The notes below the pieces were generated by a model. That model did not search any database. It was not told the DNA's origin and was given only the letters and a program-made list of their open reading frames with translations. This document shows positions 44,616 to 54,091 of a DNA stretch of 64,000 bases, in pieces. Position numbers and translations under genes: made by a program. This DNA is from Mucilaginibacter pineti (GTDB taxonomy: Bacteria > Bacteroidota > Bacteroidia > Sphingobacteriales > Sphingobacteriaceae). The DNA is taken from positions 280,871 through 344,870 of the forward strand of contig NZ_FNAI01000007.1 in the NCBI RefSeq assembly GCF_900101875.1, written 5' to 3'. Positions within the stretch are counted from its first letter, which is position 1. Each line of letters begins with the position of its first letter.

Positions 44616-47192
44616 TTAATTTTGTTTAAACCCCAGTGATTTTAGGTACCATGCCTTATCAGATTCGGTTAAGTTCATTTTTTTAGAATTCAAAGGTATA
44701 TCATCATAATTCTTATTAAACGCTTTGATCAGTTGGTAGAACCTGGCGGGATAATATGCTAAGGCTGCATTTAATTCTTCGGCGCTGCCAATAGCTGATG
44801 GAATAAGCAGATCAGCATTTCTGTATTTCAACCCTACAGTAGCGGCAGAAAGGTTTTTCATTTTTTCGATCAGGCCATTGTTGATATCTGCATATTCGGA
44901 CTTACTGTAGTTTACCATTACTTCGGTTTTACCAATACATTTCACTGCCGGAATATTAATTATAGCACATAGCTGGCTGCCATCATATCCCCAGTTTAAA
45001 CCAGTTGGCTTTATGGTATAAGTTATAGGCTTGCCGTTCACAAAAACCGATACCGGCATTTCTGAGCCATAAAGTTTTACCTGGTAATCCTTGGTTGCAG
45101 CCATGCCTTCATAGCTGCCTGTTCTTGGCAAAACAGTTACTTTTAATGATCTGTCTTTAATTACAGATCTAACTTCAGTGAATGTGTAATGCTTACTGTA
45201 ATCTTTGCTATCGCCGGCGTCTTCATAGATTTTAGCCGATGAACCATTGCCGCCGGGGAATACACCGATAACCAACTGATGGGGATTCTTTTTTAGGTTT
45301 TTGACATCGTTATACATCGGGATAATAGAGCCGCCCTTAATATAAATGGGATACTCTAATAACGAAAACTGACGATTTGTTACCTGGCCACCCTTTAATA
45401 ATGTACCTGTATTCCATTCGTACCATTCGTTTCCGGCGGGCAACCATACCTTCACTGTAGAATATCCATCAACCATCGGGGCACCGATGGGCACAACCAG
45501 CATATTATCACCGAACTGGTACTCCCGTGAAAAATCATATGCTTCCTTGGCGTCTGGGTATTCGTCATACATTGGCCTGCAAAGTGCCAGGCCTGTGTCA
45601 TATGTTTTGCGGGCCATGGTATAAATATAAGGAGCCAGCTGGTAACGTAAATTAATGGCATTGCTAAGCGCTTCAAAATAGGTCCCTTTAAAATTCCATG
45701 GTTCTTTATTTAGCTGCGGGTTTTTGCTGGAGTGGGTGCGGAATATCGGGCTCAACGCACCGTATTGCGTCCACCGGGTGTACAATTCCGGGTCAAGTCC
45801 CTGGCCGTGCATGGCCTGATGCCCACCGATATCATGGCTCCAGTAATCATAAAGTACATTTGAGGCCGTGTTGGTAAAGTAAGGCTGGTATTCTAATGAT
45901 TTCCATGTAATAAATGTATCACCCGAAAAACCGGTCTGGTAACGATGGTTGCCTAAACCTCCCCAACGGTGATAAAGCATAGGTCGCGAGAGAGAATTAC
46001 GCTCCATGTCAGAAAAAAACATGTAATTTATCCACCAGGTATTGTTTAATCCCTGTATCACCTTATCATTTTGCCATTGCTGCCAGTCTAACCACCAAAA
46101 GCCCACGCCTTGTTTTTCCAGTGGATGAAGCACCACGTTAAATAAGTTTTGCATAAACTTTTTGTCTGATCCTACATAAGGAATTGTTCGGTGACCGGCC
46201 GTATCAAAATTTATATTTGTGGCAAACGTTTTATAGGATGGCTCTGCGGGGTCGATACCTGAAGCAGGGTGTAAGTTCATAGTTACTTTGAGGCCTTCAT
46301 CCGCGGTCCATTTTAAAAATGGTGCCGGGGCTGTAAACAGGGCATCATCAAATGTCCAGCCTGTCCAGCCGTCTTTATTCAGGTTTTTGTGCCAGTCCAT
46401 ATCAATCACCAATACGTCTAACGGTAAATTATACCGGTTGAAATTGCTGACTAATCCCCGCAATTCATTATCAGAATATCTCCAATAGCGCGACCACCAA
46501 TACCCAAAGGCATAGCGGGGGGGCATAGGCACTTTTCCGGCAATGAGCGTAAAATCATACAGTGCTGATTTATAATCATGACCGTAGCCCATAAAATACC
46601 AATCCTGGTTATCGTGCTTTGGGCGCTCCATTACCCAGGGCCAATCGCTTTTATCAAACAAAAACGACTTCGAATCGTCCAGGAAATACCATCCGTCTTT
46701 AGATAATAAACCGTTTTCGAGTTCCAGGTGCTTTTTTCCGTACACATCCGAGTCGCCATCCATATTATCTAATGTTCTGGCAGTGCCCATCAAATTTTCC
46801 TTTTGAACTTTACCCGGTACCCAGGTAAATGCGTGCTGCGTGTTCTTCACATACTTTACCGACAAATTAGACGGGCCAAACCTGCCTGAATTTTCCTTAT
46901 AGCTAATTTCTATCGCCTTGGTTTTGATGACCAGCCAGCCATCAACAACAGCCTTTGTAAAATAAGGTACGGGCAGGTTACGGTTAACTACCACGAATGA
47001 ATTATAATTATTGAATGCGCCAGTGCTGTCCCATTCCATGCGAACAGTCTGAGGTGTCAAAACGGTGAAGCGGATATTATTTCCGCTTTTGACAATGGCA
47101 TTTTGGTTTGCCAACGGGGAATCCTGTGCCTTTACTATAGAATAATTAATTAAGAAGGCAAAAATGACTGAAAATGTAATGTATCTATTCAT
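44616..47192 (-). CDS. GH31 family alpha-glycosidase, secreted
   Basis: 858 residues with signal peptide (ITFSVIFAFLINYSIVKA before QDSP). GH31 layout: N-terminal beta-sandwich (about 25-220), (beta/alpha)8 barrel with PPRYAFGYWWSRYWRYSD, LDVLVIDMDWH, catalytic nucleophile Asp369 in FWWLDWQQW and acid/base Asp425 in GFSGDTF, then WSHDIGGHQ and the C-terminal beta domains (GNEWYEWNTGTLLKGGQV, YPIYIKGGSIIPMY). GH31 members are alpha-glucosidases, alpha-xylosidases or similar; specificity is not readable. Its upstream block matches that of fecR of PUL4, so it belongs to that regulon although it lies beyond the sigma gene. Confidence 0.93.
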   Translation of the reverse strand: MNRYITFSVIFAFLINYSIVKAQDSPLANQNAIVKSGNNIRFTVLTPQTVRMEWDSTGAFNNYNSFVVVNRNLPVPYFTKAVVDGWLVIKTKAIEISYKENSGRFGPSNLSVKYVKNTQHAFTWVPGKVQKENLMGTARTLDNMDGDSDVYGKKHLELENGLLSKDGWYFLDDSKSFLFDKSDWPWVMERPKHDNQDWYFMGYGHDYKSALYDFTLIAGKVPMPPRYAFGYWWSRYWRYSDNELRGLVSNFNRYNLPLDVLVIDMDWHKNLNKDGWTGWTFDDALFTAPAPFLKWTADEGLKVTMNLHPASGIDPAEPSYKTFATNINFDTAGHRTIPYVGSDKKFMQNLFNVVLHPLEKQGVGFWWLDWQQWQNDKVIQGLNNTWWINYMFFSDMERNSLSRPMLYHRWGGLGNHRYQTGFSGDTFITWKSLEYQPYFTNTASNVLYDYWSHDIGGHQAMHGQGLDPELYTRWTQYGALSPIFRTHSSKNPQLNKEPWNFKGTYFEALSNAINLRYQLAPYIYTMARKTYDTGLALCRPMYDEYPDAKEAYDFSREYQFGDNMLVVPIGAPMVDGYSTVKVWLPAGNEWYEWNTGTLLKGGQVTNRQFSLLEYPIYIKGGSIIPMYNDVKNLKKNPHQLVIGVFPGGNGSSAKIYEDAGDSKDYSKHYTFTEVRSVIKDRSLKVTVLPRTGSYEGMAATKDYQVKLYGSEMPVSVFVNGKPITYTIKPTGLNWGYDGSQLCAIINIPAVKCIGKTEVMVNYSKSEYADINNGLIEKMKNLSAATVGLKYRNADLLIPSAIGSAEELNAALAYYPARFYQLIKAFNKNYDDIPLNSKKMNLTESDKAWYLKSLGFKQN

Positions 47193-47196
47193 ATGT

Positions 47197-47292
47197 TATA
47201 ACTGGTGTATACCTACAGACAACTATTTGGACGGATATTCACACACTTTTTTAATAAATAAATTTTAGTTGCCATGATTTTGCAGCTGATAT
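47197..47292 (-). promoter_or_regulatory. Putative ECF promoter of GH31, shared with PUL4 fecR
   Basis: Aligns over about 90 bases with 43583-43670. tataactggt, agacaacta, the atattcaca/atactcaca segment and actttt (plus-strand reading) are kept in the same order and nearly the same spacing, and both blocks end at the start codon. Confidence 0.65.
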
Positions 47293-47386
47293 TTTTAGTT
47301 ATAGCGATGTTCCTGTTTTTACACTGTTTATTTTCAGGAAAGCCGATGGCAGCGAGCAAAATACGCCGGATAATATTTAATGAACA

Positions 47387-47416
47387 GGCAGTACGTTTTG
47401 CCTGTTACGTCGTCAT
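47387..47416 (+). promoter_or_regulatory. Putative ECF promoter of the GH16 lipoprotein gene
   Basis: GGCAGTACG (47387-47395), 15-base spacer, CGTCAT (47411-47416). The same 9-mer, spacer length and 6-mer occur upstream of fecR of PUL5 (49220-49249). They fit -35 and -10 elements for the sigma factor at 48602-49204. The leader to the ATG is about 135 bases. Confidence 0.65.
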
Positions 47417-47551
47417 GTAATAAAACCATTGTTGTTTTCTCTGATAAAACAGCACAACTGTTACGGAAATGCGAATTCAATTCCAGGCAAAGCCTCGAGT
47501 CAAGGAACATATCTGACAGCTTAATTATAAACCAATTTAAGTCTACACCAT

Positions 47552-48454
47552 ATGAGTACAAAGAAAACAACTCCGGTTTTGCTGGCTATTTTCGTCGTCG
47601 TGACCTTAATATTGTCTTGCAAAAAATCCGAAACTCAGGAGGCGGCCAGCAGTCCCGTTTCTGTACCTGAAAAAAAAACGACGTTTGCAGATGGTCCATG
47701 GGTCAGGCAGTTCACTGAAAATTTTGACGACGCGTCAAGTTTTGACAGATGGACACGCACAAACCGGGCAGATTATAACTCCAGCATCTGTAACTATCAG
47801 TGGTCCAATCCAACAATTGGAAATTACGATTGGCGAAGTGTTTTGATACTTACCGCAGGCGGTTCTGGTAGCTACTATACATCCGGGCATGTTAAATCAA
47901 ATTATTCGTTTAAGCCTGCCAATAATGAAAAATACAGGGTAAGCGCCCAGATAAAATTAATAGCTATGAATGGCGCCACTTATTTGGATTTTAACCAAAC
48001 GTACGGAGCATGGCCCGCTTTTTGGACCGTACAGGAAACCGCCTGGCCAACAAAAGGCGAAATTGATATTATGGAGGGTTATTCCTTTGGCGGTAATGCA
48101 AATTTTGCGAGTAATTTGTTTTACGGGAATTCAAGCGGCAATAATCAACTCGGTAATACATGTCAGCGGCCTTTTTCGGTAAACTCGGGCTGGCATATGT
48201 ATGATGAATACTGGCAAAACCAAAACGGGGTGGTAACAGTAACCATACAACTTGATGGCGTTACCGTTTCTACTTACACTAATTCAGCAAACGGTAACCT
48301 CCAACTGCAAAATTTTGGCCCGCATAATATTATCCTTGATTTATGTGTCGGTTCAAACGCCAACATTGGTATTTTCAACAATGCCTCAATTAACCTTTAC
48401 AGCAAAACTATGATGTGGATTGATTATGTAACAGTGGATAAGTGTACAATATAA
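47552..48454 (+). CDS. GH16 family surface lipoprotein (beta-glucanase-like)
   Basis: 300 residues. Lipoprotein signal with LILSC as lipobox, then a Ser/Pro/Lys-rich linker, suggesting outer-membrane display. The GH16 jelly-roll covers about 55-300: FTENFDDASSFDRWTR, WPAFWTVQETAWPTKGEIDI, with the catalytic signature EIDIME (Glu170 nucleophile, Asp172, Glu175 acid/base). GH16 enzymes are endo-acting on beta-1,3- or mixed beta-glucans, agar or carrageenan; this one is probably the surface endo-enzyme of PUL5. It precedes the sigma gene by 147 bases and shares a promoter motif with fecR. Confidence 0.85.
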   Translation: MSTKKTTPVLLAIFVVVTLILSCKKSETQEAASSPVSVPEKKTTFADGPWVRQFTENFDDASSFDRWTRTNRADYNSSICNYQWSNPTIGNYDWRSVLILTAGGSGSYYTSGHVKSNYSFKPANNEKYRVSAQIKLIAMNGATYLDFNQTYGAWPAFWTVQETAWPTKGEIDIMEGYSFGGNANFASNLFYGNSSGNNQLGNTCQRPFSVNSGWHMYDEYWQNQNGVVTVTIQLDGVTVSTYTNSANGNLQLQNFGPHNIILDLCVGSNANIGIFNNASINLYSKTMMWIDYVTVDKCTI

Positions 48455-48601
48455 GTTTAGTTAATATATAAGTGATAAGGTTGCCGGGGTTCCGGCAGCC
48501 TTTGTTGCGTTAAGAACCCTGCGGCTTTTAAGATATTTCTTTATTCAATTTTTAAATAATATAATTGCTAAAGCAATTATTATCGCCTTACAATCTCTTA
48601 C

Positions 48602-49204
48602 GTGCCGGCAACCAACTATAATGACAGTGACAATGGCATTCTGCAAAGGATAGTTGCGGGTGATGAGCTTGCATTTCAACTACTTTACCAAAAAAATTTC
48701 GACCGTGTTGCGAAGTATACCTTCAAGATATGTAAATCTGAAGCGGTAACGGAAGAAATTGTGCAGGATGTTTTTCTAAAACTATGGCTAAACCGCACAG
48801 CAATAGGTCATGTTAAAAATATTGAAGCATATCTTTTTTCTATAGCCCGAAATAAAACCATCGATTTTCTTCGCCGGCTTGCGTTAGAGACAAACATTAT
48901 ACAAACGCTGAGTACCCAACTGACCGAAGTGCACAATATAGTTGATGAAAAACTGAATGCAGACTCTTTATTACTAATAGTAAACGAAGCATTAAGGGGC
49001 TTATCCGTACAAAAACAACAGATATTTGAGCTGAGTAAAATACAAGGGTTTAGTCACGATGAAATATCAGAAAAATTGCAGCTTTCAAAAAGCACTGTAA
49101 AAAACCACCTTTCTGAAACATTAAAGCACCTGAAAAAATACATTTTCAACAACCCCAAAAAAGGGATTCTTATTGTTTTGTACCTTTTCAAAGCTGTTTT
49201 ATAA
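48602..49204 (+). CDS. FecI-type ECF RNA polymerase sigma factor (PUL5)
   Basis: 200 residues, GTG start (no ATG in the N-terminal region, and the family N-terminus begins a few residues later). Region 2: AFQLLYQKNFDRVAKYTFKI with EIVQDVFLKLWLNRTAI. Region 4: LRGLSVQKQQIFELSKIQGF with HDEISEKLQLSKSTVKNHLS. It should recognise the GGCAGTACG-15-CGTCAT motif upstream of the GH16 lipoprotein and fecR genes. Confidence 0.92.
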   Translation: MPATNYNDSDNGILQRIVAGDELAFQLLYQKNFDRVAKYTFKICKSEAVTEEIVQDVFLKLWLNRTAIGHVKNIEAYLFSIARNKTIDFLRRLALETNIIQTLSTQLTEVHNIVDEKLNADSLLLIVNEALRGLSVQKQQIFELSKIQGFSHDEISEKLQLSKSTVKNHLSETLKHLKKYIFNNPKKGILIVLYLFKAVL

Positions 49205-49219
49205 AAATAAATTAATTAA

Positions 49220-49249
49220 GGCAGTACGATTTCTATTCTCCATCGTCAT
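49220..49249 (+). promoter_or_regulatory. Putative ECF promoter of fecR (PUL5)
   Basis: GGCAGTACG (49220-49228), 15-base spacer, CGTCAT (49244-49249), 57 bases before the fecR ATG. Identical in both boxes and spacing to 47387-47416. Confidence 0.65.
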
Positions 49250-49305
49250 CCAACTATAAACCATAACTGCCGCTTGGTAAGTTTGCAATTTTTAACCCTT
49301 TTTAT

Positions 49306-50472
49306 ATGACTACTGATCAGTCAAGATTACAGGATCTGTTAACCAGGTATGCTGAAAACAGCTGTACCCGTGAAGAGTTATTAGAACTTTTTACAATGAT
49401 AAAAGATGCTGGTGGTAACGAATCCCTGAAGGAAACATTAGCACCCATTTGGGAAACGATAGGTGCCGATGACAAAATACCTGATCTTGACAGGGACAGG
49501 ATCTATGAAAATATTATGTCAGGCACTCCGGTGCGGCAAATGCACACATCACGCAAGTGGATAAGGTATGCCGCTGCTGCCATTTTATTATTTTCAGCAT
49601 CTATAGGTTTCTATCTCTTAAACAGGACATCTGCACCAGCACAAAGTGGTTTATATGCAAAGAAAACTGTTAGTGAACATGAGCACAACAAAGCTGTTTT
49701 AACATTGTCTGATGGCTCACACGTAACATTGAACAGTAAGCGGTCAGGTGTTATAGCTACTCAAAACCAGGTACCTGTTAATCAATCAGCAAATGGAGAA
49801 ATAGCTTACCAGCCGAATGTAATTCCAAAATCATTAAAGCCGACATTCAACATACTTGCAACACCTTTGGGCGGCCAATATGCAATTACCTTAATTGACG
49901 GAACAAAGGTATGGCTGAATGCCATGTCTTCTTTAAAATATCCTGTGACATTTACCGGAAACGAGAGAAGGGTAGAACTTTCGGGAGAGGGTTATTTTGA
50001 AGTAGCTAAAAATAAAAGCATGCCCTTTATTGTGACCGTTAACAATAGTGAGGTAAAAGTATACGGCACCCATTTTAACATTATGGGCTATGCCAGCGAA
50101 AATAGTACCGGCGTTACCCTATTAGAAGGATCAGTAAAAGTTACGAATGACAGCCGCAGTAAAATGTTGTTGCCCGGGCAGCAGGCAGCAATAAAAGATC
50201 ATATGATTTTGATTAGCCCGGCCGACGGAGAACAGGCAATTGCCTGGAAAAACGGAAATTTCAATTTTGCTCATGAGCGTATAGACGTTATCATGCGCAA
50301 ACTTTCGCGCTGGTTTGATATTGATGTAAGCTATCAGGGTGAGGTTACCCGTGAAGGATTTGTTGGCACCCTGCCACGATCAACGGACTTAGCTCAAATA
50401 TTAAAAACATTAGAATTAACCGGGCTTGTACACTTTAAAGTAAATGGAAGGAGCGTGACCGTTATGCCATAA
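49306..50472 (+). CDS. FecR-type anti-sigma factor (PUL5)
   Basis: 388 residues. N-terminus DLLTRYAENSCTREELLELF, transmembrane helix (IRYAAAAILLFSASIGFYLL), FecR domain (ILATPLGGQYAITLIDGTKV, VWLNAMSSLKYPVTF, RVELSGEGYFEV, YGTHFNI), C-terminal DUF4974 part (AWKNGNFNFAHERIDVIMRK, LSRWFDIDVSY). Antagonist of the sigma factor 100 bases upstream; expected to release it when the STN domain of the SusC downstream signals ligand import. Confidence 0.93.
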   Translation: MTTDQSRLQDLLTRYAENSCTREELLELFTMIKDAGGNESLKETLAPIWETIGADDKIPDLDRDRIYENIMSGTPVRQMHTSRKWIRYAAAAILLFSASIGFYLLNRTSAPAQSGLYAKKTVSEHEHNKAVLTLSDGSHVTLNSKRSGVIATQNQVPVNQSANGEIAYQPNVIPKSLKPTFNILATPLGGQYAITLIDGTKVWLNAMSSLKYPVTFTGNERRVELSGEGYFEVAKNKSMPFIVTVNNSEVKVYGTHFNIMGYASENSTGVTLLEGSVKVTNDSRSKMLLPGQQAAIKDHMILISPADGEQAIAWKNGNFNFAHERIDVIMRKLSRWFDIDVSYQGEVTREGFVGTLPRSTDLAQILKTLELTGLVHFKVNGRSVTVMP

Positions 50473-50507
50473 ACTTTACTTTCCCGAGTCGGCATATCTA
50501 AAAAAGC

Positions 50508-50538
50508 AAACCCGAAACGCAGCGAACGTTCCGGGTTT
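50508..50538 (+). promoter_or_regulatory. Hairpin between fecR and susC (PUL5)
   Basis: Arms aaacccgaaacg (50508-50519) and cgttccgggttt (50527-50538) with one mismatch, 7-base loop. Probably a partial terminator or processing site that lets fecR and susC be expressed at different levels. Confidence 0.6.
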
Positions 50539-50611
50539 AGTTAAGATTTCTGCTGATATATCATTGAGAACCAATATAAACGAATTCAAAAAACCTTAAT
50601 ATTTCAAATAT

Positions 50612-53600
50612 ATGAAATTTTATGAGCTACCCTCGTGTAGGCTTTCTCCGTTCACCCATAAATTTTTCCTGGTTATGAGATTGTCTTTACTTCTTCTTGT
50701 CACTGTAATGCTGCGGTTCTCGTACGCGGCTAACGCGCAGAAGGTTACGGCTACCTATCAGAACGCCCCATTTTCAAGTGTTATAAAAGAGATTGAGCGT
50801 CAAACCGGCTATCATTTTCTTTATACCGATGAGATGCTTACCGGCGCCGGTCCCGTTAATGTTCATCTTAAAAATTCGGCTCTTAACGATGCGTTAAAAG
50901 CTGTTTTCGAAAATCAGCAGTTAACTTATGTAATACATGATCAAACAGTTGTTATACAAAGAAAACAGGTTGCCGTAAACAATAACCTGCCACAAACAGT
51001 AAAAGGCAAAGTTATTGATAATAAAGGCCAGCCCATACCGGGCGTTACTGTAAAGCTTAAAGGCACCTCTACATTGGCAATTACCGATAACCGGGGTAAT
51101 TATTCTCTTACCTTCAATTCGGAAAATGCCGTTTTACAGTTCAGTTTCGTCGGCTTCATCAGTCAGGAATTACCTGTAGCTACCAACCAGCAGGTTATAA
51201 ATGTTATACTGCTTGAACAAGTAAAATCACTTGCAGATATCGTGGTTATCGGCTATGGCACGCAAAAACGTGAAGACATCAACGGCGCTGTGTCATCAAT
51301 AAAAGCCAGCGATATTGCCAATACACCACAAACCAGTATAGACCAGTTGCTACAGGGTAAAGTGTCGGGGGTAACCATTACACAAAATTCCGGTGCACCG
51401 GGCAGTAACACCTCCGTGCATATCAGGGGCATCACATCTTTGCAGGGAAGTAATGAACCGTTATACGTTATTGATGGTGTACCCATTTCTGGCGATGCTA
51501 ACAACTATAGCACCAGTGGGCGTTCGCCTTTGCAAAGCGCCAATGTAAGTACCGGCACCGAAGAAACAGCGGTGAGCCCTTTATCTCTGATCAACCCTAA
51601 TGACATTGCAACTGTTGATATATTAAAAGATGCATCAGCAACGGCAATTTATGGAAGCAGGGCATCTAACGGCGTAATTATTATTACCACAAAACGCGGT
51701 AAAAGCGGGTCGGCAAGAATCAGTTATGACGGTTATGCCGGTTTTCAACAACCTGCAAAATATCTTGAAATGATGAATCTGCAGCAATATGCAACCCTCC
51801 ATAATGCAATTGCTCCGCTGTTTGGAGTTACACCTAACCCTCAATTTGCAGACCCGAGTCTTTTGGGTCCTGGTACTAATTGGCAGAAAGCTATTTTCAG
51901 GAATGCATCTATGCAAAGCCATCAGCTATCCGTTTCTGGCGGTGCAGACGCAACAAATTATTACATTTCAGGCGGCTATCTTGATCAGAAGGGAATGGTT
52001 ATCGGGTCTGATTTCAAACGTTACACTATTCACACCAATGTAAATGGTAAAATAGGGGACTGGTTTGATATTGGTACGTCAATAAATGCCAGCCGTACAA
52101 ATGAAAACACGGTGTTAAGTGATAATACTGGTATTATATACAATGCACTGTTAAACACGCCCGACCTGCCTGTTAGAAATGCCGACGGCTCATTTGCAGG
52201 TCCCCTTTCTTACCAAACAGGTGCGGTTATAAATCCCGTTGCGCAGGCACTTAGTATAACCAACAATCTTATCCGGAATAAAATAAACGGGAATATCTAT
52301 AGCGACATTCACTTTTCTAAAGACCTTGTATTAAGATCTGAAATAAACGGAGATTTTAACTTTACAAACAATGTTTTTTTTAATCCCTCATATTCCTGGG
52401 GCCAGTTATATAGTAACCTTACTGCTACTTTAAATGAATTATCTACACAGAATTCATATTGGGGATGGAAAGAATACTTAACCTATACCCATACCTTTAA
52501 ATCCAAGCATAGCTTAACGGCTTTATTAGGGCACGAGTTGTCTGAATTTAATTACAATGGGGTATCTGCCTACGTTCAGGGATTTTACAGCAATGATATT
52601 CATACTTTGAACCTGGGAGATGCCGCTACCGCACGGAATAGTGAATTTAAAGGCAGCGGGGTACTTGAGTCGCTATTTGCCCGGTCAATATATACTTATA
52701 ATGGCAAGTATAGCTTAACTGCCACCATCCGTGCAGATAAGTCCTCCAACTTCGCAGCTTCGCACAATGTAGGTTATTTCCCTTCAGTTGCTGCATCGTG
52801 GCGTGTTTCCGACGAGCCGTTTATGGTTAACCTTCAACAGGTCAGCAGCGTAAAATTGCGCCTGGGCTACGGAGAGGTGGGTAACCAGGATATTCCCGGT
52901 TACTTGTATGGTACATCATTGGTTACCACGCCTACAGGTTTGGGTACCGGCTTTTTTTATAATAATTTCTCCAATCCGAACCTTACCTGGCAAACATCTA
53001 TACAGACCGATGCAGGTATTGATTTTTCTTTGTTTAAAAGCCGTATTAATGTTGTTTTTGACTGGTATAATAAAACCTCGAAAAACTTTTTATTTCAGCA
53101 GCCTCTTCCGGGCTACATTTCGGGCGACCAAAATTACCTGGGCGGCATAAACCCACCCTATATCAATGCCGGGAAACTGAGTAATAAAGGCTTTGAGTTT
53201 AGTATCAACTCTAAAAACATCCAAACATCCACAGTTAAATGGGAAACCACCCTGATTTTTTCTCATTATAGCAACAAGGTAATATCGCTGGCCAATAACA
53301 GTGGTCCGATAATCGGTACTGTTATTAACGGGTTTCTACATCTTCCAGTTACCCGTACGGTTATCGGCGGCCCTATCGGCGAGTTTTACGGTTACAAATC
53401 ATTGGGGACATTTAAAACAGATGACCAGTTGAGAAACGCCCCTCTTCAGTTCGGGCAACCAGTTGCCAATTCACCGGCAGGAACATGGCTTGGTGATGTG
53501 CAGTATGAGGATATCCATAAAGATGGCGTAATAAACGAAAAGGACCAGACAGCCATAGGCAATCCAAACCCTAAGTTTACGTATGGTATTACCAATAATT

Positions 53601-54073
53601 TCTCCTACAAGTCATTTGACCTGAGTTTATTTCTGAACGGATCTTATGGTGCAAAGATCCTCAATTTACTTAACAGGACCATAGGCGGGTTATCATCTAT
53701 GTATCAAAACCAATTGGCATCAAAAGCAGATTTCTGGACGCCGCAAAACCCTGATTCTAATATTCCGGCACCTAAAGGTGGTACAAGCAATGCCAACCTG
53801 GTAATATCAGACAGGTTTATCGAAAGCGGATCATACCTGAGAGTACAAAATGTAAACCTGGGCTACAGGCTTCCTATAGAATGGATCAGGAAGGCAAAAC
53901 TGAGCCAGTTCAAAGTTTACGTTAGCGTTCAAAACCTATATACTTTCACCTCTTATAAAGGCTATGATCCGGAAATTGGTTCGATGAATCAAAATGTATT
54001 TCAAACCAACATTGATAACGGACGGAACCCTATACCCAGAACTTTTACAGCGGGTATTAACGCCACGTTTTAA
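50612..54073 (+). CDS. SusC/RagA TonB-dependent transporter with STN domain (PUL5)
   Basis: 1153 residues. Signal core MRLSLLLLVTVMLRFSYAAN; STN domain (about 50-115: FSSVIKEIERQTGYHFLYTD, ALNDALKAVFENQQLTYVI); carboxypeptidase-like domain (VKGKVIDNKGQPIPGVTVKL); plug (VVIGYGTQKREDINGAVSSI, VHIRGITSLQGSNEPLYVID); barrel ending TAGINATF. Expected to import beta-glucan oligosaccharides, judging by the two GH16 enzymes in the locus. SusD follows after 18 bases. Confidence 0.95.
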   Translation: MKFYELPSCRLSPFTHKFFLVMRLSLLLLVTVMLRFSYAANAQKVTATYQNAPFSSVIKEIERQTGYHFLYTDEMLTGAGPVNVHLKNSALNDALKAVFENQQLTYVIHDQTVVIQRKQVAVNNNLPQTVKGKVIDNKGQPIPGVTVKLKGTSTLAITDNRGNYSLTFNSENAVLQFSFVGFISQELPVATNQQVINVILLEQVKSLADIVVIGYGTQKREDINGAVSSIKASDIANTPQTSIDQLLQGKVSGVTITQNSGAPGSNTSVHIRGITSLQGSNEPLYVIDGVPISGDANNYSTSGRSPLQSANVSTGTEETAVSPLSLINPNDIATVDILKDASATAIYGSRASNGVIIITTKRGKSGSARISYDGYAGFQQPAKYLEMMNLQQYATLHNAIAPLFGVTPNPQFADPSLLGPGTNWQKAIFRNASMQSHQLSVSGGADATNYYISGGYLDQKGMVIGSDFKRYTIHTNVNGKIGDWFDIGTSINASRTNENTVLSDNTGIIYNALLNTPDLPVRNADGSFAGPLSYQTGAVINPVAQALSITNNLIRNKINGNIYSDIHFSKDLVLRSEINGDFNFTNNVFFNPSYSWGQLYSNLTATLNELSTQNSYWGWKEYLTYTHTFKSKHSLTALLGHELSEFNYNGVSAYVQGFYSNDIHTLNLGDAATARNSEFKGSGVLESLFARSIYTYNGKYSLTATIRADKSSNFAASHNVGYFPSVAASWRVSDEPFMVNLQQVSSVKLRLGYGEVGNQDIPGYLYGTSLVTTPTGLGTGFFYNNFSNPNLTWQTSIQTDAGIDFSLFKSRINVVFDWYNKTSKNFLFQQPLPGYISGDQNYLGGINPPYINAGKLSNKGFEFSINSKNIQTSTVKWETTLIFSHYSNKVISLANNSGPIIGTVINGFLHLPVTRTVIGGPIGEFYGYKSLGTFKTDDQLRNAPLQFGQPVANSPAGTWLGDVQYEDIHKDGVINEKDQTAIGNPNPKFTYGITNNFSYKSFDLSLFLNGSYGAKILNLLNRTIGGLSSMYQNQLASKADFWTPQNPDSNIPAPKGGTSNANLVISDRFIESGSYLRVQNVNLGYRLPIEWIRKAKLSQFKVYVSVQNLYTFTSYKGYDPEIGSMNQNVFQTNIDNGRNPIPRTFTAGINATF

Positions 54074-54091
54074 CGAAAAAAATAACAAATC

